Positions 26,040 to 32,246 of a DNA stretch of 64,000 nt are shown piece after piece. Under the pieces are notes generated by a model. The model was not told the origin of the DNA, searched no databases, and saw only the letters and a program-made list of their open reading frames with translations. Origin of the DNA: Acidovorax delafieldii 2AN. Its GTDB lineage: Bacteria; Pseudomonadota; Gammaproteobacteria; Burkholderiales; Burkholderiaceae_C. Position 1 is the first letter of the stretch, and each line of letters begins with the position of its first letter. The DNA is taken from NCBI RefSeq assembly GCF_000175235.1, contig NZ_ACQT01000003.1:1-64000 (forward strand), given 5' to 3'. Made by a program: the position numbers and the translations under genes.

Positions 26040-26552
26040 TCAGCCAGCGGCTTGAGCCGCTCGGGGCGCAGAATCCACCGTTTCGGACTGCGCCTGCGGG
26101 GCGGCAGGTGTCTCCGCGGTGGCGGGCGCCTTGAATGCCGCGCGGGCGGCACGTACCTTCGGGCTTTTGGCCAGGCGCTGGATCTGCGCCGTCGCGGGCT
26201 CGGCAATCTCGTCGGGCAGGCAGGCCGCGGCGAGGTCGCCTCCGTGTCCCAGCGCGCGCCGTGCATTCGCCGGAAACCGGACGAACAAGCCGCCGAGCAG
26301 CCAGCGCACGAAGCGGCCAAAGCGTTGGTTGCGTGCCTCGCGCGCCTGGTGCAGGCGCAGCGATTCGCGGCAGCACAGGTACAGCGCCAGGTGCTCGCGC
26401 TTCATCTCGGGGTCGCTGTCCAACTGCGCCAGCACTTCGGCGGCGATCACCGGATCCTTGCCGGCGCGCCGGTAGAAGGACACCCAGGCACGTTCCTCTT
26501 CCATGCCGATGGCGCCGCGCTTGGGGCGGGGTCGCGCTGCGGTCAGGTTCAT
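26040..26552 (-). CDS. Hypothetical protein with Ala-rich tail
   Basis: A 170-residue soluble protein; the ATG at 26552 follows AAGGAGATAGG. The central part EERAWVSFYRRAGKDPVIAAEVLAQLDSDP is followed by KREHLALYLCCRESLRLHQA, both helical (given as partial fragments). A short hydrophobic patch WLLGGLFVRF occurs near residue 95. The last 60 residues are Ala/Pro-rich. In other ICEs similar proteins of this size lie among small accessory genes; I do not know a function. Confidence 0.5.
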   Translation of the reverse strand: MNLTAARPRPKRGAIGMEEERAWVSFYRRAGKDPVIAAEVLAQLDSDPEMKREHLALYLCCRESLRLHQAREARNQRFGRFVRWLLGGLFVRFPANARRALGHGGDLAAACLPDEIAEPATAQIQRLAKSPKVRAARAAFKAPATAETPAAPQAQSETVDSAPRAAQAAG

Positions 26553-26677
26553 GGTCCTATCTCCTTGCTTGTGGGAAGCACGCGCCCAGACCCATTCGGG
26601 AGGCGTCAGTCTCCCGGGGTTGTGGCGGTGTGCAGCCTTGCTAAGCTGGCATCCCACACGCCTTGAAAGGCCCACAC

Positions 26678-26908
26678 ATGCTCCGTGCAGGCCACTCACT
26701 CCGGTTCACGCCCACCGAGATCGAGGAACTCCGTAGAGTCGGACTTGATGTCGGTGGGACGCGAACGCAGGACGATCTCGACCAGGCGCTGGCCCGATGG
26801 GCCGGCACGCTGGCCGGGGAACGTCCGCAACTGCTGGACAAGATCGCCTCTGCCATGGCCGAAGCGAAGGGAGCCTCGCTACCCGCGCGCTTGACGCGCG
26901 TGCGCTGA
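26678..26908 (+). CDS. Small protein, related to that at 25747
   Basis: A 76-residue protein with AAAGG before the ATG at 26678. See the 25747 entry for the shared pattern (L/I-R-x-T-x-x-E-I, then G-x-R-T-x-x-D-L-D). Its 3' end overlaps the end of the convergent gene at 26879 by 30 nt. Function unknown. Confidence 0.55.
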   Translation: MLRAGHSLRFTPTEIEELRRVGLDVGGTRTQDDLDQALARWAGTLAGERPQLLDKIASAMAEAKGASLPARLTRVR

Positions 26909-27103
26909 GGCGCCTCGCTGGGCGTTGGCTTCGGCGACCGCGATCCAGCGGTCGGCGATCCGGTCCAGGTAGACCAGATCGTCGGTTTCGATTTCGCCCG
27001 CCGTGCGCAGACGGGCGATGACTTCCTTGACCAGGAACGGATCGTCCCGGGCCAGTTCGACGACAGTGGCGGCGATGCGCCGGCGGTACAGATCGACCTG
27101 CAT
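26879..27103 (-). CDS. Small helical protein
   Basis: A 74-residue protein whose ATG at 27103 lies 2 nt after the stop of the Cys-rich gene at 27106-27282, so both are probably translated from one message. It contains RRRIAATVVELARDDPFLVKEVI and DLVYLDRIADRWIAVAEA (fragments), predicted to be helical. No family recognised. An open frame extends far upstream on the same strand, but that region is the structured leader and the overlapping Cys-rich gene. Confidence 0.5.
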   Translation of the reverse strand: MQVDLYRRRIAATVVELARDDPFLVKEVIARLRTAGEIETDDLVYLDRIADRWIAVAEANAQRGASAHARQARG

Positions 27104-27105
27104 GG

Positions 27106-27282
27106 TCAAGCTGCTTCGCGGCAGTCCGCGCACGAGCGGCCCATGCACTTGCCGAGGCAAGGCCGGGGACGCAGCAGCACCGCGAGCTTGCGCTGCGGCA
27201 AGGGGGCAGGGCGGGCGAGGCCTGATCCACCCAACAGCACCGGAATGCGGCGCGACTCTCTGGCTGCAAGGGCAGCGAACAT
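27106..27282 (-). CDS. 58-residue Cys-rich protein (C-x3-C-x4-C-x2-C)
   Basis: A short gene with a strong ribosome-binding site (AAAGGAGAACGCC before the ATG at 27282). The product starts MFAALAARESRR, has a basic, Pro/Leu-rich middle, and ends in CLGKCMGRSCADCREAA. The C-x3-C-x4-C-x2-C arrangement near a basic stretch could bind zinc and nucleic acid. It is the first gene behind a leader of more than 400 nt carrying the repeated structured core, and is coupled to the gene at 26879. No family recognised. Confidence 0.55.
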   Translation of the reverse strand: MFAALAARESRRIPVLLGGSGLARPAPLPQRKLAVLLRPRPCLGKCMGRSCADCREAA

Positions 27283-27720
27283 GGCGTTCTCCTTTGGTGA
27301 AAAAGGGGAACGCCCAACCCTGGCGGGGACTGGGGGTCCCCGTTCGGGTGTACCTCGCAGGTGCGAGGCGGCTTGGCGTCAGCCTTGCGGGCTGGCGTGG
27401 GATGAAGGCCCAGTGCCTTACGGCAAGGGCCTTTGCTCGGTGGCGCGCAACCGTGAAGTCGCGCGTCAGTTGGGAAGGTCGACCTGACGGCCGACAGGAA
27501 CTCACGGCTGCCGAAGCAACCGCCCAGGCCGGGGCCTGGGAACTCGAGGGCAGGTAACGACTGCGACGCCAGCAGGACTGGACTTCGGCGCAGCCAAGGC
27601 TGCGAGGAAGGCTTGGTGGACGCGATGCCCACAGGAAGCCCTTGCAGTATGGTCTGCGCGCTGGCCTGCGGTCGACGCATCGGAGCGCGCCAGCCGAAAA
27701 TACCCGTCAGACCGGGCATT
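27283..27720 (-). ncRNA. Long structured leader with repeated core (copy 2)
   Basis: On the minus strand, after CCCGCAAATGCC, hairpins GCAGCC/GGCTGC and CCAG/CTGG lead into the 22-nt core at 27549-27570, which contains GTCGCAGTCGTTACCTGCC. Then follow CCCAGGCC/GGCCTGGG, a GCGCGAC/GTTGCGCG hairpin, CCTCGCA/TGCGAGG, and GGGGAC/GTCCCC. A final GGG/CCC hairpin with CTTTTTC ends just before the AAAGGAG of the gene at 27282. The last blocks match those of the DUF932 leader in order and spacing. No protein gene is convincing here. Confidence 0.6.
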
Positions 27721-27758
27721 TGCGGGTGGAGTCCTGATACCGGCAGTAGCTCTCATCA

Positions 27759-27792
27759 ATAAAAATGCCCCACCACCTTGCGGTAGTAGGGC
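27759..27792 (-). terminator. Rho-independent terminator with GCAA tetraloop
   Basis: On the minus strand an 11-bp stem (GCCCTACTACC with GGTGGTGGGGC, G-T pairs allowed) closes a GCAA loop and is followed by ATTTTTATT. It ends the operon that runs from 30389 to 28088 and isolates the next leader, which begins near 27720. Confidence 0.8.
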
Positions 27793-27847
27793 GCAAACTC
27801 ACGCGGCCTGACGCATCACGGCACGCGATCTGTTCAATCTGGCGCTC

Positions 27848-28042
27848 GTGATCGAGAATGAGCCCGCGCAGCTTGAACGGGCCCGTCCCTTCATGCTGCG
27901 CCACCGGGACACTTTCCTGGCGCAGATCCGGGCACCGCATCCCAGCCTTCGGGCCGGGTTCGGTGCCATCGCCACGCTGGACTACCGGCCGAGCTTCGAG
28001 CACTGCGTGGCAGAGGCTGACGCCTTCCTGAGTGCGTTGTAG
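27848..28042 (+). CDS. Doubtful small open frame, 64 residues
   Basis: A GTG-started frame without a clear ribosome-binding site: LERARPFMLRHRDTFLAQIR and the closing FEHCVAEADAFLSAL look protein-like (charged helices), but no family is recognised. It is opposite in direction to the operon around it and lies between that operon's last gene and its terminator. It may be a remnant of a larger gene. Kept with low confidence so that the interval 27793-28087 is described. Confidence 0.25.
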   Translation: MIENEPAQLERARPFMLRHRDTFLAQIRAPHPSLRAGFGAIATLDYRPSFEHCVAEADAFLSAL

Positions 28043-28087
28043 CGACGGGTGATCCGGCCAGGGCCGCGGAGCGCGGCGCTGTGGGGA

Positions 28088-28393
28088 TCAATACTCGTCG
28101 GGCAGCAGCAGCGTGGTCACGCTCCGATCCCACTCGGTGATGATCCAGAGCTTCAGATCGGGCGTGACCTGGTAGGACGAGAACAGCCGATCCCCGCCGG
28201 ACTGCAGCGCAGCGTCGTTCAGACGCCGGTCGCTGTCGTCGAGATCGCCCCAGTCACCGCTGAGATGGCGGTACAGGTACGGCGCGGGGTCGAGCCGGCC
28301 TTCCTCGATCAGCGCATCGACGCCGATGGTCATGACCACCTGCCCAGAGGCGAATCGAGCTTGGGCGGGAAGAATGAGAACTGCGAATGCCAT
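28088..28393 (-). CDS. Hypothetical ICE protein, last gene of a small-gene operon
   Basis: A 101-residue protein starting at 28393 with CCAAGGAGC upstream. Its C-terminal half (LSGDWGDLDDSDRRLND, then GGDRLFSSYQV and LWIITEWDRSVTTLLLPDEY, in fragments) resembles the small plasmid-related proteins found on ICEs that have this WGDLDxxD-R-x-N motif. The N-terminus is mildly hydrophobic but lacks a clear signal peptide. The role is unknown. The operon's terminator follows about 300 nt downstream. Confidence 0.65.
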   Translation of the reverse strand: MAFAVLILPAQARFASGQVVMTIGVDALIEEGRLDPAPYLYRHLSGDWGDLDDSDRRLNDAALQSGGDRLFSSYQVTPDLKLWIITEWDRSVTTLLLPDEY

Positions 28394-28460
28394 AGTGGTT
28401 GCTCCTTGGAGAAGAAAGGGGCCGCGGCACCCGCAGGGGCGGGCCCCGATGGGTGGATGA
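28394..28460 (-). promoter_or_regulatory. Structured leader of the 28393 gene
   Basis: On the minus strand: ATCCACCCATCGGGGC, a GGGGC/GCCCC hairpin, GGGTGCCGCGGCCCC, TTTCTTC and CCAAGGAGC. The block order equals that before the gene at 13797, and more loosely those before 9604 and 27282. Confidence 0.5.
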
Positions 28461-28513
28461 GGTGCCTGGGGCGTAGATCTCCTTCATGCGCGGGCGGCTC
28501 GGGGTCGCGGCTC

Positions 28514-28864
28514 TCATGACTTGTCTCCCTGTGGGCCGGCGTTCCGGTCAGAGTCCGATGGGGCGGAGCGCCAGGACAGCGCTTCGTTGTCGAACAACTC
28601 ACCTTCTTCGTCGTACTGCTGCCAGATGCCGCCTGCCGGATCCGGCAGCGCATCGTTGCCGTGTATCCCCACGTACCAGACATCCTCGAAAGGCTCGGCC
28701 GGATGATGGATCTCGCCGCCGCAGTAGTCGCAGATGACCAGGGCGATGTCGGTCATGAAGCCCTGGAAGGCTTCATAGGCCTCCAACTGCCCCGTCGCCG
28801 ATGTGTCGGTCAACAAGCGCGTGACGATTTCGGCGATCTCCTGTGTAGTTACTTGCTTGCTCAT
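28514..28864 (-). CDS. Hypothetical protein with CxxC motif
   Basis: A 116-residue protein. It starts at the ATG at 28864, which overlaps the stop of the preceding gene by 4 nt, with GGAGGG upstream. It has an N-terminal helix (TQEIAEIVTRLL), a CDYCGGEIHH motif near residue 46 that may bind metal, WYVGIHGNDALPDPAGG, and an acidic end with YDEEGELFDNEAL. No known function. Translationally coupled within the small-gene operon. Confidence 0.6.
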   Translation of the reverse strand: MSKQVTTQEIAEIVTRLLTDTSATGQLEAYEAFQGFMTDIALVICDYCGGEIHHPAEPFEDVWYVGIHGNDALPDPAGGIWQQYDEEGELFDNEALSWRSAPSDSDRNAGPQGDKS

Positions 28865-29208
28865 GCTGTTGACCCTCCCGAAGGCTGCAGGACGACCGGA
28901 GGCTGGTTGAGGTGGTGCTCGACCACCCGGTTGCCGGCGTTGAAGCACTGGTCGAGGAAGATGCTCTCGATCAGGCTCGCAGGAGGCTCAATGCCCAGGG
29001 CCGCCAGTTGGTTGGCCACCGTGTTGATGTCCGTCCAGTCGAGTCCGGGTTCCGCCAGGCTGTCGTAGAGGAGCACCTCGGCCTGCCGGTCTGCCGCGCC
29101 ATCGTCGCGCACCACGTGCAGGAACAGCTCGCGCAGTGGCCGGTCATAGCCGGCCACCACGGTGACCGCTTGGCCCTCATGGATCAGGTGAAGGATGTGG
29201 CGGCTCAT
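28861..29208 (-). CDS. Hypothetical protein of the small-gene operon
   Basis: A 115-residue soluble protein starting at the ATG at 29208 and overlapping both neighbours by 4 nt. N-terminal ILHLIHEGQAVTVVAGYDRP, then FLHVVRDD and WTDINTVANQLAALGIEPPASL are the recognisable segments (fragments). The look is that of small plasmid proteins, but I know no function. Confidence 0.6.
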   Translation of the reverse strand: MSRHILHLIHEGQAVTVVAGYDRPLRELFLHVVRDDGAADRQAEVLLYDSLAEPGLDWTDINTVANQLAALGIEPPASLIESIFLDQCFNAGNRVVEHHLNQPPVVLQPSGGSTA

Positions 29209-29522
29209 GAGGGCATCTCCTGATCCGGGAAGGTGGCGAAGCCTTCGACCGTCTCGGCATCGGCATCGAACTTGAGCCAGACGATGCCGCCCGCCCGGGC
29301 TGCGGTGAAGAGCGGAATCAGTTCCGGCTCGGACGGGGCGTTTTCGCCAGCAGGGCCGACGTAGACGAACCCGCCGTAGTCGTTGGGGTAGGCGAGGACC
29401 GACAGTTCGTCGTCGGCGAGGCGTTGGCGAGTAGCGGGACGCAGGTACGCAATCGAGATCGCGGCCAGGGGCTCGGCGTGCTGCAATAGATGCTGCATGG
29501 GGATTGCAGACATGGGGTGCAT
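29205..29522 (-). CDS. DUF5983-like small protein, paralogue 3 of 3
   Basis: A 105-residue protein starting at 29522 with AAAGGAGA upstream. It aligns with the copies at 1408 and 24941 through LLQHAEPLAAISIAYL, ATRQRL, LSVLAYPNDYGGFVYVG and GGIVWLKFDADAE (fragments). It overlaps the next gene by 4 nt. A leader with a strong GGGACG-CGAACC hairpin precedes it. Function unknown. Confidence 0.65.
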   Translation of the reverse strand: MHPMSAIPMQHLLQHAEPLAAISIAYLRPATRQRLADDELSVLAYPNDYGGFVYVGPAGENAPSEPELIPLFTAARAGGIVWLKFDADAETVEGFATFPDQEMPS

Positions 29523-29650
29523 GGGTTTTCTCCTTTCGTAGATGGGGAGCGTCGAACCAAAGGGTTCGGCGTCCCGCAAGGAACAGGGGTAATTGGGTGG
29601 GCTGGCCTTGCCGGGGCACCAGCCCCGGTTTGCGGCGGTCCGCTGGGTTG
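29523..29650 (-). promoter_or_regulatory. Hairpin leader of the DUF5983-like gene at 29522
   Basis: On the minus strand a GGGGCTGGTGCCCC hairpin is followed by a strong stem with GGGACG and CGAACC on one side and GGTTCG and CGCTCCC on the other, then CATCTACGAAAGGAG. The hairpin-then-Shine-Dalgarno arrangement is that of the other leaders in this element. Confidence 0.45.
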
Positions 29651-30106
29651 CTACGCAGCGCGGGGCGGGACTGCTGTCTCGGTGACGCGCGCGTCCGGTC
29701 CGAAATCCACGCCGCTGATCAGGTAGTGCCGCCCTGTGGACGGGTCACGCACCTCGATGGAGTGGGGTGAGTGGATGCGGGTGACCTCGCATTCGCCCAG
29801 CCGCTGCGTTGCGACCAGATCGCCGGGGCACAGTGCGCCTTCGCGCGACAGTCGCACCAGGCGCAGGGTGCCGGGCGGCACGGGCTCGGGCCGTGGCGGC
29901 TCCGTGTACGACCCGATGAAGCGGCGCCGGCAGATGTGCCGGGCCGAGTCGCGGGTTTGGGCGTCAACCGCCTCGCCATAGGTCATCGCGTAGCTGTCCA
30001 GCACCTCGTCGAGCATGGACTCGCTGCGCATTTCGGCGTCGCGATCCAGCCGCTCAATGGCTATCTTGGCCCACAGGGGCAGGTACTGGTAGGGCGTCGG
30101 TCCCAT
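29651..30106 (-). CDS. Hypothetical ICE protein
   Basis: A 151-residue soluble protein starting at 30106, 1 nt after the upstream gene's stop. The N-terminal half is helical (YQYLPLWAKIAIERLDRD; AMTYGEAVDAQTRDSARHICRRRF, fragments); the C-terminal half is beta-rich, with RLVRLSREGALCPGDLVATQ and HYLISGVDFGPD. No family recognised. First in line after the gene at 30108 in the same operon. Confidence 0.55.
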   Translation of the reverse strand: MGPTPYQYLPLWAKIAIERLDRDAEMRSESMLDEVLDSYAMTYGEAVDAQTRDSARHICRRRFIGSYTEPPRPEPVPPGTLRLVRLSREGALCPGDLVATQRLGECEVTRIHSPHSIEVRDPSTGRHYLISGVDFGPDARVTETAVPPRAA

Positions 30107-30107
30107 G

Positions 30108-30389
30108 TCAGTGTTCCTGGGTGGAGACAGATTCTTCGGACGGCCCGGCGCCGAGGCGGGCCAGCAGCCGGTCGATCTGGGCGATGCCGAAGTCCCAGGG
30201 CTCGAAGCTGCGGCCAGGGAGCGCAACGCCTTCGGTTTGCACGAGCTGCAGGGCCTCGACCTTGAGTTCGCGCAGCCGGTGGAGCCCTTCGTAGACGAGT
30301 TCGGCATCGCTGTCGCCGAGCAGAGACTCGAGATCGACGGTGGCATGGGCCGGCTTCGGGCCGGCCTGATCGGTATGAGACGGGGGCAT
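30108..30389 (-). CDS. Hypothetical small ICE protein, first gene of the operon
   Basis: A 93-residue protein with the start at 30389 (weak GGCGAGA upstream). It contains LESLLGDSDAELVYEGLHRLRELK (fragment LVYEGLHRLRELKVEAL), a helical stretch, and FEPWDFGIAQIDRLLARLG. No known domain. The gene is preceded by a leader carrying the conserved core (copy 3), suggesting it heads the operon that ends at the terminator at 27759-27792. Confidence 0.5.
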   Translation of the reverse strand: MPPSHTDQAGPKPAHATVDLESLLGDSDAELVYEGLHRLRELKVEALQLVQTEGVALPGRSFEPWDFGIAQIDRLLARLGAGPSEESVSTQEH

Positions 30390-30640
30390 GGTGTTCTCGC
30401 CAGGAAGTGGGGAGGGAACACTGCTCCCTGGGAGACAGTGCTCCCAGGGGGAAATCGGCAGCGGGAACAAGCCCGTGCCACGGCAGGTAACGACTGCGAC
30501 GCCCGGCGTGGCCGGGATGGCTTCCTCGACGGAAGCAGGGGAGCCTTGAGTGTGGGCCCGCGGACATGGCCTGGGGCGGCGACACGAGTTCCGCTCCCCG
30601 CAAAGTCCCATGGAGCCAGGCATTTGCGGGTGGCATTGGC
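30390..30640 (-). ncRNA. Structured leader with repeated core (copy 3)
   Basis: On the minus strand: CCCGCAAATGCC, several hairpins, then CCCGGCCACGCCGGG immediately 5' of the core at 30482-30503 (GTCGCAGTCGTTACCTGCC). It ends with two nested GGGAGCA/TGTTCCC-type hairpins before the start codon at 30389. The stem before the core has a different sequence from the other copies but the same position, so base pairing rather than sequence is conserved. The interval 30641-30833 holds no gene. Confidence 0.6.
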
Positions 30641-30833
30641 AGCGCGGTTCGGTAGGGGGCAGTGCGCCACGGGCCGGGGCGAGCCATGCCCATGAAGCTG
30701 TACGAGCATGGGCGACGCTGGAGCCCGTTCGCGCCCGCAAGGTCAGGGGGATTCCAGCCGATTGCCGGTGGCGACTGCTCCTGCAGTGCGTGGCACAGCG
30801 ACTCGGCTCCGGGATGCCGATCGTCGGCAGTTC

Positions 30834-30875
30834 GACCAAATTGACCTTTTGATGTATGATTTCATCAATCTGGTC
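30834..30875. promoter_or_regulatory. Nested inverted repeats, likely operator of the Xre-RES pair
   Basis: Outer arms GACCAAATTGA (30834-30844) and TCAATCTGGTC (30865-30875), one mismatch, enclose the inner arms TTGATG (30849-30854) and CATCAA (30863-30868). A TATGAT-like -10 box lies at 30855-30860 in the middle. The site is 18 nt before the antitoxin start at 30893, so it is well placed for autorepression. Confidence 0.6.
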
Positions 30876-30892
30876 AAACGGAGTTCAATGCC

Positions 30893-31567
30893 ATGGCGAA
30901 GACCGCATCCCACATGCTGCAGGGCGACGTGTTCACCGTGCAGCCCTACCGCGCCGACCGAGGACATGGCTCGCGCGCTGGCCGGGCCTTTGTGCTCGAA
31001 GTGGCAGACGAGGCGGCCTCGAGCACCTTGCTGGCTTCGCTGCCGCTGCTGGACCGCCTGCTGGGAGAGAAGATCGCCGCGGTGCGCGAGCGCCGCATGG
31101 AGGAAATGGTCGACTTCATGGCGGCGCGCATGCTTGCCCCCAGCGTTGTCGAACTGGAGATGGCGCAGAGGCTCGCGCAGCGCCATGCCCGCATCCTCAA
31201 CGAGTTCGGCTTCTTCAGTGCAGAGCAACTGGCCGATGCCAACGGCTCCCAGGCCAGCAATCGCACGGCTCTGGCCGACAACTGGCGCAAGCGCCGCCAG
31301 GTGTTCGCCGTGCCCCACCCGGACAAGGCGGCGCGCGAGCGCGACGTCTATCCGGCCTTCCAGTTCGAGAACGGCAAGCCGGTCAAGGCGGTGCAGGAGG
31401 TGCTGGAGGCCTTCGGCGGACGCAAGGCGCCCTGGAAATTGGCGCTGTGGTTCACCTCGAACAACGGCTGGCTGGCGGGCAGCGCCCGCCCGGTTGACCT
31501 GCTGATCACCGATCCGCAGGCCGTTATTGATGCGGCCCGGCGCGACGCCGAGGGGAGTGCGGCTTGA
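30893..31567 (+). CDS. Antitoxin of the Xre-RES type (MbcA/ParS-like)
   Basis: A 224-residue protein. It starts at the ATG at 30893 with GGAG upstream. The N-terminal half has long helices; the C-terminal end KAPWKLALWFTSNNGWLAGSARPVDLL (key pieces LWFTSNNGWL and RPVDLL) fits the DUF2384 toxin-binding domain. Antitoxins of this kind bind their promoter and neutralise a RES NAD-degrading toxin. It overlaps the toxin start by 4 nt. It is longer than many family members, because of an N-terminal extension. Confidence 0.75.
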   Translation: MAKTASHMLQGDVFTVQPYRADRGHGSRAGRAFVLEVADEAASSTLLASLPLLDRLLGEKIAAVRERRMEEMVDFMAARMLAPSVVELEMAQRLAQRHARILNEFGFFSAEQLADANGSQASNRTALADNWRKRRQVFAVPHPDKAARERDVYPAFQFENGKPVKAVQEVLEAFGGRKAPWKLALWFTSNNGWLAGSARPVDLLITDPQAVIDAARRDAEGSAA

Positions 31568-32211
31568 CGTGTCGCGTACCGGTCCCTCCGCTCAATCCCT
31601 TGTTCGATACCTGGGCGGCGGGCCGGGTGATCCACGTCATTCATGACACCGCGTTCGCACCCGAGAGCTTCAACCCAGGTGTGGATGGAGCAGGGCGGCT
31701 GCGCAAGCCGACCCGCTTCGCTCCGATCCGGGATGCCAAGGGCAAGGTAGTCCCCTACCTGTACGGTGGATCGACGCTGGACTGCGCGATCTTCGAGACC
31801 GTGTTCCATGACGTGCCGATCGATGCGGCTGACAAGTTCGTGGATCTGGACGACTTCGCGCAGCGTGGCCACGCCGAACTGATCCCCAACCGGGACTTGA
31901 AACTGGTGGACCTGACGAGCGAGGGGTTGCACCGGTTGAAGGTGCCGAAGGACGAGTTGATCGCCTCTCCAGCTCGCGATTACCCGGACACGGCCCTGTG
32001 GGCTCAGGCGCTGCACCGGCAGTTTCCCGACGTGGATGGCCTGCTGTGGATGTCGCGCCAGCGGGATCGTGACCATGCGCTGCTGCTGTTCGGTGACCGA
32101 CTGCGTGGTGTGCTGAGCGGCTCGCGCATCGGCGGGTCGCTGGCCAGGAACTTCACGCTGCGCGATGCCGTGCTGCAGGCTGCGCTGCGCGCCGGCATCG
32201 AGGCCGATTGA
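31564..32211 (+). CDS. RES-domain NAD-degrading toxin
   Basis: A 215-residue RES toxin. In this family the active site uses an Arg, a Tyr and a Glu on successive segments; here TRFAPIRD, VPYLYGGSTLDCAIFETVF (fragments PYLYGGST and AIFETVF) fit. RES toxins of the MbcT/ParT type cleave NAD+ or ADP-ribosylate targets and halt growth. The overlap with the antitoxin gene gives coupled translation. Likely stabilises the element or limits phage growth. Confidence 0.85.
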   Translation: MTCRVPVPPLNPLFDTWAAGRVIHVIHDTAFAPESFNPGVDGAGRLRKPTRFAPIRDAKGKVVPYLYGGSTLDCAIFETVFHDVPIDAADKFVDLDDFAQRGHAELIPNRDLKLVDLTSEGLHRLKVPKDELIASPARDYPDTALWAQALHRQFPDVDGLLWMSRQRDRDHALLLFGDRLRGVLSGSRIGGSLARNFTLRDAVLQAALRAGIEAD

Positions 32212-32246
32212 CCGGTGTACATGCAATAAAGAACAAGGAGGGTTCC

